NCBI GenBank assembly: GCA_040954595.2
Contig: CM082583.2
Span: 3,472,001-3,536,000 of the forward strand
Reading direction: 5' to 3'
Origin: Balanoglossus misakiensis
Taxonomy: Eukaryota; Hemichordata
Length of the DNA stretch: 64,000 nucleotides
A program made the position numbers and the translations under genes. This document shows positions 9,754 through 23,200 of the stretch, one piece after another; positions within the stretch are counted from its first letter, which is position 1, and every line of letters starts with the position of its first letter. The notes under the pieces were generated by a model. It was not told the origin of the DNA. It worked only from the letters and a program-made list of their open reading frames with translations, and ran no database searches.

Positions 9754-12700
9754 ATGAGAAATTTAGAATTGCGCCAGAGTGACTGCATCAGTGGATTCAC
9801 TGAGCTGTACTGCGTACAGTGTATGACAGTGGATTGCGACACTGGACAAGTTTTTGTGGCAACATCAAAGGGCATTGTGGGACTGGACCCACGTGAACAA
9901 CAGGTAGTGTAGTGCTGATGGCACATCCTTTATAAAACACCCCAGCCATGGTATACCACTCGATTTTGACCAGTTCACGACATATACGCACGAGCGATAG
10001 CGAGTGCGTATATGGAGTTGAACTGGTCAAAATCGAGTGGTATACCACGGCTGGGGGTGTTTTATTGCTATTATATTATGCCAGTATATTAAAACTTTGC
10101 ATAAAACATTTTAAAAAGACATTTTCTTTGACTATGATATATGACTGTGGTATATGGCTAATATATCACAGTCACGTGTCGTGTCTCGACCAATAAAATA
10201 GCGTGATTTACACCATCAATATACTGGTATAATATAATGTATTTTAGAAGAGTACATGTATGTTTATACTGAAGCATATGTATTTTTTGTTTGCAGGACC
10301 TTGAATTCTACACCTGAGTAAAAGCTACAAAATTTATATTGCCAGAAAGACCCCCCCCCCCCCCCCTGGCTATATTAAAAGGCACAAGTTTATACGTAAC
10401 GTCTGTATTGAAATGTGATAACACAATATATTGTGCCTTTCAGATTACTCTAAATGTGTCACTTGTGGATGAAGCATTCTTGTCCCCAGATGGAAGTGGT
10501 CGCATTGTAGGAATTCAATACTTACCCGATCAACAATCTGTTTGTGTTGCCTCTCAACAAGGTGATGTGATACTCTGTGACTGTACAACTCAGCAGGTAA
10601 ACCCCAAACACTTAGATAGAATAAATGTTAAAATTATATTGACATGTCATCTTTATTTGAAAGTACCAGTCATTGTTAGGTTTGTGTAGATGTGTTTCGT
10701 TGATGCTGCATTGCAAAATTGAAGGAACCAGTTGGGAATGTGGTCAGTCTGTGTATGTGTAGGTTTCAAATTTTAGAACTTTTTGTGTCATGTTTGCTAC
10801 TCTGAAGTCAGTCTTGTTGCATCAATTCTATTTTATAGGGTACTTTATGTTTTAAAAGTCCTACGATCCCCCTTTGCATCTAATCCTCAATTTGCTGATC
10901 ACATTCAGATAGCATAAACATATTTTCCTTGAATTTCACTCTCAGTCATCACCTTTCTACCAGGCTATATGAGAATTGATGATTTCAAATTAACCATCAA
11001 TTTGCGACACCTTGACAGTATTATTCCACTCTCATCAGTATGTGTTGTGTATACATTTCCCAAGTTGTTTGTTATGCAACATTATGAAGTTCATATAATT
11101 ATATTGCAGAGAGACACAACATACTCTTATATCTTACAAATCAAGGTTGCTCTAGATTACCAGTTGCACTGGAAGATATTAATTGATGAGATTCATGACA
11201 ATCTTGCTAATTTACTACGGAATTCTTTTTACCAGCAACAAACGGCAAACTGGCAACATCGTATTTCTTTCATGCCAGCAACGCGTTATCTCTAAAATTG
11301 TAACAACGTCACAATATACTAGACAAAGAGGCGTCCCCCCATCCCAATTGCGCAGTTGAAGTACGTGCGTGTTGAGAGAGAGACGTGAACAGAAAGGGGT
11401 AGGAGACTGACTTGAACACGGACGACGAGAGTTGTTTAGCGTGTCGAACGCTGCTCTACGAAGCTCGTAGTTACCTTCTGACCGGGACATTTGCGCTTGA
11501 ACGGACTGGGTTCCTTCCGATAGGTTCTTGCCGATTGCCGCACGCCGGCGGGTATGAAAGTGTAGGCGAAGACGTCGATCCACCGGCCAGCAGCACCGCT
11601 CCCAACATGACCAGCTCCACGCCACTTTGAGGTGCACCGCAGTTGGATATCCCACCCCGGCTGCCGGACAGCATATGAAGGTGTCTGAGGCTTTTTCTAG
11701 TCAAAGTGTACACGTTTAAAACTTTGGGGTTTTCGGAATGGGAAATAGCAGAACAAGAACATGGATATATACTAAATCATGAACGCCAAACAAACACGTT
11801 GAAAAAGCCAGATCTGAAAAAAATTCATGTGGCGTCCGCCGCTGGGCGCATTGACGCGTCAACGTTTTTTTTTCAAACAAAGTAACCTGTCACGATTGCT
11901 GCCACAAACAACAAGTTCATGCGTAGGTCGAGAAAGTTCTCAAGCGGCCGGGTGATCGCGGCAAGGTTAGCGGCGGCCTCGCACGCCCGAATTTGCCACA
12001 AAACTATCAGTCCACACAGCAATGCGGTTCAAACTCTTCCGTCGTATTTATTTCAACACAAATTCAGAATACAACACAGCAGTTTGGTACGTCGTCTCTA
12101 ACCTACACTGCTAATTCTCATCTCAATCGTCTCTCTTCGCAATAGGCGGATTCTCTAAAAGAAAGTACAACAGACAGGATACACTGCAACCCGCGGCACT
12201 AGGAACGGCAAAATTCACGTCTCTGCTTCACAGGAATCTACCGACCTGAAGTGGGAGGAACCCAGTCCGTTCAAGTACAAATGTCCCGGTAAGAAGGTAA
12301 CTACGAGCTTCCTAGAGCAGCGTTCGAGTCGACACGTCTCTCTCAACACGCACGTACTTCAACTGCGCAATAGGGGATGGGGGGGCGCCTCTTTGTCTAC
12401 TAAATTGTGACGTTGTTACAATTTTAGAGATAACGTGTCGGCCCCTCAAAGAAAGCCGGTGTTGCTAGTTTGGCATTTGTTGCTAGTAAAAAGAATTCTG
12501 TGGTACATGTTTTCAGTCTTCATCAAACCCCACATGCATCATCAGTTCATGTCTGGTTCCATGGTTCACATCAAATGTTGATAGTTGCATTGTTGTTACT
12601 TGAATTCCTCTCCAGTTGGAGTGTGTTGGAAGTGTTGACAGCGGTCTGACAAGTATGTCGTGGAGTCCTGATCAAGAGCTTGTTGTCTTGACAACATCAA

Positions 12701-14259
12701 GAGATACAGTGATCATGATGACCAAAGACTTTGATCCAATCCTAGAAGTTGACCTGCACACACAAGACTTTGGTGAACGTGAGTAGAACTCATTGAGCTA
12801 TCTAAGATAACATGTGTTCTCTTGACATCTTGGTCGAGGTAACGACAGAGTTCTGTATCCAGAAAAAAAGTTTACAAAATGACATATTTGCAATGCTCTT
12901 TATACCAGGGTAGTGGCTAATACATTATCAGGTATCTATTTTTTTTCTCATGATTAAAAAAGTAGACGTCACTCTTCTTGATTTGCTTTGAGAATGACAT
13001 TTCATCAAGAGGTGATCTGAAAATGAATACACACAAAGACACTACTGCAAACACTGAAACAGCATATACTGGTTGTAGACTCTCTCACAGCCCCTCTCGT
13101 CGTCCATGCAGGCTTATGGACTGATTGCATGTGTGCTAAGGTTCGCTACACAACACCAGACGGTGCTTCTCCCTTGCCAAACGGTTGAGGGCGCATAGCG
13201 AACCGTGGGATGTGAGAGAGTCTAATACTGGTTGCTACCAATGAGCCTCAAATGTATATTCAGGTAACAATAGAACTTTCACCAGCAATCAGTCTCCATT
13301 GCACTTGTATGTTCCAAGGACCAACTTATACTTTTGCTATTAAATACAGTTTAATTAAATCTAAAAGCTTAAATTTTGATAACGTTGAAATTTCTGCTTA
13401 CAAAGACAGTAGTAAAGATGCCTGTTTATGCATACAGGTCATGAAAGGTTGTATGTCTTCTTGTCAACACCAGTGTCAAGGGGAAATTCAGTCCAGCTGA
13501 TTTCTACATAATGTGCATAATTATGTAGAAATCAACTGAACTGAACTTCCCCTTTTAATTGACAAATACGGCAGCAACAAAAAAATAATAAAAGAATAGA
13601 AAATAGAAAATCTCTGAAAAATGTGCCATTACTTTGATATTTTAAAGTGTTATATAGAAAGGTAGAGTTTTCAGTTTTATCGCAGTTGGGTAGGGGTGAG
13701 CAACTAGCGTGGGAAATGTTCTAGTCCATCATCAAATATTTTCTCATGTCCATGTAATTTCTGTAGAGAAACCAATAACAGTTGGCTGGGGCAAAAAAGA
13801 AACCCAATTCCACGGATCAATCGGAAAGGATGCTGCAAAACAGTCAGAAGAGAAAGTTGAAGCTGCACAGGAATGGGACGACCGGAATATGCGTGTTAGT
13901 TGGAGAGGAGATGGACAGTTCTTTGCCATCACATCAGTACATCCGATCAACGGTTAGTGCAAAAGAAAAATTTGTCTTCTTGACAGTCCTGATGTTAGCT
14001 TTATGAAGGTGCTTGTCATATTTGTGTTTGTAGGGGCAATTTTTACCATTTTTGGTCTAAAGAACCATTTGTCAGATTGCTATGACACTTGATAGGTGTG
14101 TTCAAATATTTTTTTTTACATTTCTGTATTCATGTATGGTGAGATCATCACTGCTTGCCAATTCACCTGCATGTGATATTTTTTCTGGTGCACTCCTATT
14201 TCTGTACACCTATTTTCTATATATGTACATGTATGTATGCATGCATGTTTGTATGTTTG

Positions 14260-14293
<34 letters not shown>

Positions 14294-17200
14294 TGTATGT
14301 ATGTATGTATGTATGTATGTATGTATGTATGTATGTATGTATGTATGTATGTATGTATGTATGTATGTATGTATGTATGTATGTATGTATGTATGTATGT
14401 ATGTATGTATGTATGTATGTATGTATGTATGTATGTATGTATGTATGTATGTTTTTTGGCCATTATGAGTGCAGTCAGTACCCTTCAAGGTAATCTGAAT
14501 TTCTACTGTTACAGGATGTCGTGTCATCAGGATCTGGAATCGTGAATGTGTTCTACAGTACACCAGTCAATCTATCAATGGATTAGAACAGCCGTTAGCG
14601 TGGAAGTAAGTACAGAAAAAATCTTTCTCATGAATTGCGTTGGGAATATTTCCTTGCACTTATAGTAACAAAGTCTCTCTCTCTCGCTGCCCTTTATTCC
14701 ATTATTTATGTTTAATACAAGACACCGTTTATGTTATTCTACATGTGGATATATAGTGAATCAACGTTCGACCACACATACCTTCCATCCCGCTTGTAGA
14801 CAGAAAAAAGTGAAAAAGTGAAAAAACTCGCCAAAATGAATAATAGTTCTCTACCATTAATCCATTTTGGGCGAGTTTTTACTCTCATATCATACAAGCG
14901 GGATGGAAGTTGTGTGTGGTCGAATGTTGATTCACTATATATCCACATGTAGAATAACATATATATAAATCACACAATGTTGTCTTTTCCGATTAGACCA
15001 TCAGGTAGTTTGATTGCTTCAAGTCAAAGGCTGCCACACCGACATGATATTGTGTTTCTGGAGAAGAATGGATTGAAACATGGGGAATTTACTCTGCCAT
15101 TTGACAAACTACAAGTTAAGGTAATTCTAGACTGGAGGCTCTGTCTCTTGAGCTGCTCTCTATCTCTTCCGCTATGTAGTCTGGTTGTTTTTTGTTACCA
15201 ACAGATGACAAAAAAACTTTCATTTATGGGGTCAGCTCAACTAGTTCTAAACCTGTGTAGGTACTTGTTGAATATTTGAATAATCAGTGTACGGTCAAGA
15301 TACTAGCCAATCAGTGATCATTATGGTCAAAGTCTGTTACTGCAAAGTATAATAACACACAAAAAATAAACATTTCCACATTCATGTTCATTTGTGTGTA
15401 ACAGAAGAATTTTAGCCAAAGTCACAAACTGCAATTTAATAAACAAATCCACTTTGTATTTTTTTAATAAGGTTGTGGAAGTATTATGGAACACTGATTC
15501 TAGTGTCTTAGCTGTGTGGCTTGAAGATCTGCCAACTGAAGAAAAAATGGTTGATTTTAAACCAAAATCTTATGGTGTGTAAATAATAAATAGCTAAACC
15601 AGATATGAACTGAATGTCCTCACATGATACGTGACAGATCATTTCAGTGCATTGATCCGTTATGCACAAGTTGTTGGATGCCAGTGTGCTGTGTGGGCAT
15701 CACACGCATGATGCCACATCACAGAAGGATACCTAGAACCGGATAAATCAGAGCTTGGTATGTGAAGTTGAGATTGGTGATTTTTAGGCTATTCTCCAAA
15801 TATTGCCCTGAGCAGCAACTGAATTCAATATTTTTGTTCTGTTTTAATGTTTTCAGTTCAGTTGTGGACTATGAGTAATTATCACTGGTACTTGAAACAA
15901 ACTCTTGAGTTTGGGCCAACAGAGGAAGAAAGGATTGTTGCCATCCAGTGGGACCCTGAACATGTATATCGCATTCACATTGTGTGTTATGCAGGAAATT
16001 ATTTTCAGTATACATGGTCTTGGGCAACACATTGCAGTGGTGGAAAGTCAGAAAGTGATAATGCATGTGTTGCAGTCATCGATGGAGGTATGTTGTTGAA
16101 TTGAGCATATTTGTAGATTTGCATATGTAGTGAGAATTTCAAAAGATAAAAACAGAGGAGCATCTGCTGCTACTATACTGTCATTGTCATCACCTCCACC
16201 ATCAATCAATCAACAAAAGTTTAAATAACGCCAAAATCCAAAACAAGAAATTTTGCCCAATGATGCTCATGGTTAAACCACACTGTACGCTCTTTTGAAC
16301 ATATGAGTGTTAAGTTTTCTCATCAACATCATCATCATCATTTACAGCAACAACAACTACACTATGACATGTATCATTATTGCAACCTTTTCCATTCCTA
16401 TCAATTGAATTAAAATGCCATACCAATTTCTTATTGTTGTTTTTTTCAGCCCGTGTCTTGTTGTCACCATTTCGGTCTGTGATTGTACCACCACCAATGT
16501 GTGCGTATTACTTACAGTTGCCATGTGCAGCAAATCAGGTGTTTTTTGGATACGACAAGCGTAGTAACGACATTGTTGTGGTACTCTCAGATGCAACCAT
16601 CATGGTATATCACTACGCTACAGGTACGTACTATATGAGGTTATTACGAAAATACCGCAAAGTATGCACGAGGACATTAGCGCTGAGTATCGCCCGACGC
16701 GTAGCGGAGGGCGATGCGCTGCGCTAATGTCCGAGTGCATACTTTGCAGTATTTTCGTAATAACCTTATTATTATACATCTTACATCTCCGATAGTTCTT
16801 GTTTTGCATGTTACTTGGCTTTCAAAACGCACAAAATGCTGATACAATCGATCGAAAACCGCTCAGTGAGCAGCCATCTTTCTTTTTTGTTTACGTACGT
16901 GCGCGTGCGTTGGAGTGGGGTATCTTGAAACCGTCCGCATAACAATGCATACCTGTACACGGTGAGTTGGGGCGCCTTGAAACCTAAAACTTATTTAACG
17001 CGCGTTCCGTACGTACCGTTCCGTACGGCTTTTTATTGCACGCCAAAATCTATTGTTCTCGGCACTAGATGTATAATAATGATTTTTATCCTGATTTGCA
17101 TATATTTGATGCTACAGTAATTTCTCTCTGATCAATATGGTAATGAGAAGAGAAAAATGACTAGTATTGATGTTAAACATATGCACAGTAAAAATAACTC

Positions 17201-20200
17201 GCACAGAAAATAAAAACACTTGCATCTATTCCAACAACCAATACATATCATACTAGCAACAAATACCTGTAATACTTGAATTTCTTGTACAGTTTGGCCG
17301 GTTGCCATTGGTACTGAATAAATTATTATTATTAACAACCAGTACACTTTTGTAGGAAGCAAATGATAACTGAGCATAAAAGTGTTCTCCTCTGTACTGT
17401 GATAGGTTTTGAGAATTGTGTCGTGGAAGAAAGTGCGCCCCCTACCATAGTACATGTACATGTAGGGCTCCAACATTGTGCAACCAGACAGAAATGCAGA
17501 CTAGATTGGGTCTTTACTTGGAACTACTTGTATTTTAATCTGCAGATATGAAAGCAAGTGATGGCAGTGTTCACGTACAGGCTGCTGGTGGCAATGGTTT
17601 CAATAGGACAGTACCTACACACAAATTGTTGTCAAGGTTTAGGTAAGAAACACAACACTAAAATACTGCAGTATTTTTAAACTCTTACCCTTTCCACAAT
17701 TTTACCAGCATTTTTAATTTGCAAATATTGTGTGGAAAATATTCAAAATTATTTCACATGGTAGTCCCCGTGCAAATTTTGAGGATAAAGAAACATTTCA
17801 TTTCTTCTATCTCTTACTACAGTGAGTTGTCGACCTTATTATAATGTGATTTGACCCCCCAGCACAAAGTGAAAACATATTCAAGTCAGCCAGAATTGTC
17901 CATTTTCTGTACAGGTTAATGAAAGATGGACAGCCACTGGAATGGAAACATCCACTCGCGCTGAGCCATTTCACGTGGATCTCAGATGACACAATACTTG
18001 CTGTTGCCATGGAAACCAACTGTTCAGAATCTCATATTCACGAACTTCAGCTTTTGCAATCCGATGGTTCTGAGAATCGGTTAGTTGTAAGGTAAGATGA
18101 GCATATATGTATGTTTTTGAATGTAGAAATATGCTGGTGAATTTTTTTTCCAAAATATAGACTATTACGGTAATACACAACAATTTTCATAGTTCACAAT
18201 CTTCATATCGACTGATGGTGGACCTGGTTGTTATACTCAAGAATGGGAAGGTGAAGCTTATACTCGGTAGGGTTTTGAAACTTATTTGGTGATACATTAG
18301 AAGATTAGACAGGATGTGACGGCAAAGGCTATGTTTCTTAACAGATCATCAACAGTAGTTGATGGTAAAGTGTATGGGATACAAAGCAGTTGCAGAGGCA
18401 ATGTAGTAATACAGCTGAATGATGGCAGTTTGTTGAGATACGACACGACTACATCCACCATCGCACCATGGACAACCAACAGTGGTTTACAGGTCAGGTT
18501 TCCTCAACCCTGTATCCAAATGGAGATCTGTCAATTTGCTGATGAGGTTAGTGAGAACAGCTTTCTGTGGAAAAATAGACATTTTAATGAAGGCATTCTG
18601 TAGAATGTGTGCTAATGGTATTGTTTCAATTTTTGTTAAAAATGTGATCAACATTTACAGAATAATAGATGTATAATTAACGCACAATTTTAAAATTAGA
18701 GATTTCATTCTATTTGTTAGTCTTTGGTATTTCATCAAACTTGAATGTAAAGGTTTGATACAAGAATTATTTTCATACAAATTCTAAAATATTTCAAGCC
18801 AAGCTTTCAATGGCAGTAATTTTTTGTGTGATAAGCGTAAAGTCAATCCCAGTTCACTTTCCATCGCTCAATATAGTTATAGTCTTGTATAAATTGCAGT
18901 TTTATCTCTTCTACAGGAAGCTGTGTTGGGATTAACAGAAAGATATCGTTTCTACGTGAATGATTTTGAAGTTGCGTCCAATTGCACATCATTTGCTGTC
19001 CATGATGAATATGTACTGCTGACCACCCACTCACATACATGTTGTTGTTTGAGTCTGGATAACACCATCACATGTAAGGACCTACTTTCAATTATGTGAC
19101 AGGATGCTTTTGAAGACATAACAGTTTTCAATGTTGTCAATTATGCATTCTAGTCACAGAAGTCTTGTCCTCCCTCAGCAGACTTTAAAAAAGGGATAGT
19201 GTTTTGAAAACATTCAGCATAATTCAGCAATTGTCAGTTTTATTACTATTTTCTGAAGGCAGTAGTATTGTTGTCTACAGCTTGATATAAAAAGACAGTT
19301 CTCCCTAAGTCAACCTGTTTGGATCAAAATGTAAATTCAAGTATTTGTAGAGTAGACAAACACACAGACATGTGTATTGCAATGTGATGTCTGCTAAACA
19401 GGAAAATGATACTTCTTTGTTAGTTTTAGCCATGTAAACCATGATACAAAGCAGATATCAAGTTACCAAAAAATGTTTGTGTTACTTTTTTGTATTTTTC
19501 ATCGTCAGCAACCTGGATACCATTTTGTAAATTTGGTAGTCAAGGCACAGAGCACTTAGCAGTCAGTTGACACTAAACTACCAACAGTTTCGATCTGCAT
19601 ATATTCATCCAAGTTTAAATCAGATCAGTGTCATAACAGCATATACAAGTAGCTGGTGTGTTTAGTTCACATTTTTTTCTCGTTTGTCTTCATTACTGAT
19701 AGCGCTGGTGTCATGTACCGATGGAAATCTCTCGGCTTTTAGTGAGAGTATTCGTCGTGTGGAGAGGGGTTCAAGAATAGTTGTAGCTGTCCCTAGTGAC
19801 ACCAAAGTAATCCTGCAGATGCCACGGGGTAACCTGGAAACCATTCATCCAAGACCATTAATGTTGTCGGCCGTCAAGAAATATCTGGATGTATTCCAGT
19901 ACAGGGATGCTTTTATTGCTATGAGAAAACATCGTCTTAATATGAACTTGATCTATGATCATAATCCTCAGGTGAGTGTCAACTGATAGATGATTTGACT
20001 TGTCAGATATATGAGAGTCAAATCCAAATGTAATCTCCATTTCCAGAATGTAAAGTAATTATGAAGGTAAAGGACTCATTTTCATTAAAATATGTTGTCC
20101 ATCCTTTTTCTTTAAATTTCATGTTCAGAGTGATAACAGCAACTGCTTCAAGCAAACACTTTCAACTATATGTGTGATACAAAGTTTTAAAAAAGTCGCA

Positions 20201-23200
20201 TTTCTTGAAACATTCTGTCATACCTAAGCAAATATTGAAGACCTTGGATCAGTGCTTATGGCAACTGTTGACTGCATGTATATGTTGTGTGTGTTATCTA
20301 ATTTGTATTTTTAACATGCACAGTACACATACATTTGAAAACACTCTTAGATTCATATTGTTGTCATCTCTGAAAACTAGAAATGTTTCAAAACTTGTTG
20401 ATACAAAATTAACAATATTTATTTATCGTATCACTCAGCTATAGATAGAAAAACCTTGCAGAATGCCGACAATGTGCTACCACATTTAAACACACTGTTG
20501 AATTTTTTTTTTTTGGGGGGGGGGAGGGGGGGGAGAAATTATGTCTTAGTGACAGAGCAAATCATAGTCCACGTAATTCTCAGTAAAGTATTTAGTGGCC
20601 ACTTAGACTTTTGGGATCTGGGTTGGATGAAAACCCTCAGCGTGCAATAACTACCGTAATGAATACATATATTTAGAAATTAACGATTTTCAATCCTTAT
20701 AACTGACAGGGATTTCTGGAGAATGTGGATAAGTTTGTCAGTCAACTGGATGACACCAATCACATCAACTTGTTCCTGGCTGACTTGAAAGCTGAAGATA
20801 TGACATGTACACTATATAGAGAGGCATATCCAAACAGACAGAGCACAATCAAAATGAGTGAAAAAGTGGACAAAGTTTGTGAGAGCGTCAGACAAGCTTT
20901 GCAAGAATTTAACCCAACAAAGTAAGTACATGATGCAATATCCTGTGTTCGCTTGGGTTTTCAAATCAAAAGGCCTGAAAAAAATGTACAAGTTTCTTGT
21001 CCAAAAGGTATACCGGTACATTTATCTTCAATAATGTAAAAATAGTAAAATTCTTCTGCTAAATTTTTAACTAGCTTGGCCCACTATCTTTCGTCACTAA
21101 GCCTTACCATTTTTAACCAGAATTCTTTATAGAATATTGTTTTGCTGCAAAAAAGGAGAGTTGATGTGTATTGATCGATTCTTTTGCCAAATGTTTCTTT
21201 AGAAATTCATGTACAATGCTGTGGATGGACATGCCATAAAGATATGCTTATGATGGCCAAGGTCTGTCTGTCTGTATGTTATGATGTGATTGATGATCAG
21301 CTAATTTGTATTTTATTTGTTTGCAGACACTTCCTGTCAATTATCACAACTCATATAAAGAAAACCGTACCAGAACTGGAAATAGCATTGAATAAAATCA
21401 AGGAATTGCGTGACAACATTGGTGATGGTGTGGTGAGTGCAGACGAAGCTTTGCGATATGTCATCTGTTTGGTGGATGTCAATGACCTCTACAATGTGGC
21501 GTTAGGAACTTACAATTTTGATTTGGTTCTTATGGTGGCGGAGAAATCGCAAATGGTAAGAGTTCTATACAAATGAAGGTTGTTTCTTTTTTGTGTCCTG
21601 TAGTCTATTGCCAGACAATTATTGCAGTACACTAGTGTTGGTAATACTAAGATCACAATGCATATAATGTACATGTACAAACAAATCTGTATACTGTAAT
21701 TATTCCTGTAATCCATGATCTGTTATTGTATTAATTTTATATTCACAGGATCCCAAGGAATATCTACCGTTTCTTAACAAGCTGAAAAAACTGGAAAGTA
21801 ATTATCAGAAGTACACAATTGATAAACACTTGAAGAGATACAGTAAAGCATTGGGACATATCAGTCAGTGTGCTGAACACTGGGAAGAATGTCTGGATTT
21901 GATCGAAAGTCATGAATTGTATGTGGAAGCACTCCAGATTTTCAAGATAGGAACTATGCAATATGAGGTCAGTGGAATGATTGTCCGTGTCTGTTTAGGT
22001 CTTGATTCACATTATGTACCATACATTTGATATGAATTTGCCATGTGACCATTTAGTTCAAATGTTCTCATGCTATGGCAGACAGTTACAATATTTTTTA
22101 GCAATGAGTTGTCTTTTTGCATGCCAGCATAATGTTTGGTAATACGTGTACATATGTGTATCTAGAATTACTGCACCAAATTAGATGAAACATTGTACAA
22201 AGATGTGGTTTAGTATATGTGTAACATTGCTTATTGAAAAATACCTGCGTCAAAATGAAGTCATTTGTAATATACATTTTTACATCACAGTGATATGATT
22301 ACATTAAAATTAAGCTGTTTCATGATAATTTATCTCAATTTTAGCAAAATTACTGATTTTGACAAGATTTATGTAATGGCGTACTACTATTCAGTTCATG
22401 TCTGGTTGTTGCAAAAGTTGAATGTTCAAATGATAGCTCACATCAAAAATACCTGTCAGGGTTTATGATATAGTGAATAACAGTTAGGGTGATAAAAAAC
22501 TGGAATTATAATGTGTACTTAAACATTCTGTTGCATTTACTTTTATGTTCTTATCAAATATTACCATTAAATGTACAATGTACTGTAATTATTTCCAGAG
22601 GATAGGATTGATGTATGCAGAATATTTAGCTGGTCTGCATCGAGTAGAAGAAGCTGGACTCGTGTATCTGAAATGTAATCAAGATGAAAAAGCTTTAGAA
22701 ATGTCTAAAAGATGTGGCAACTGGAGACAAGCAATGTGTCTGGCCATTCGATTGAAGTATGACAAACAACAGATGACCGAATTGGCAAGACAGCTAGCAA
22801 GTAAGTACATCCTACAATCAATAATCTTTTTAAAGCTCCAGTAGCTGTAACTTTTCATAATGTTTTCAGTATTTGTTGTTTTGTGTGTCTAATGCAGTTT
22901 CTTGTTCAACTCCCTGAAGCATAATGAAAACAAAAAATTCATCTTTTCAAATAATTGACAAGTATGTATGTATCTTTGAAACAGGTTATCTCCATTCTCA
23001 TCGACAATTTAATGAAGCTGCTTATTTATTAGAATATTATGTAAATGACGTTGAAGAAGCCATTGTAACACTGCTTGAAGGATATGCATGGCAAGAAGCA
23101 TTGTTTGTGGTGAGTATCATTGTTTTGAACTTGAATTTGTGGTTTGTGTTCCCACAATAGCTCATAAGCCACTGGTGTGAGAATTAAACTGCGTGCAGTT

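Noticed and set aside
11215-11655. 146-codon minus-strand frame in ELP1 intron 2
   Set aside because: Lies in the arm of the foldback transposon; no transposase motif, with a competing frame on the other strand.
14082-14563. Long open frames on both strands repeating VCMY or HTYI
   Set aside because: They are translations of the ATGT microsatellite in ELP1 intron 4, open in all frames; the real ELP1 exon 5 begins at 14515.
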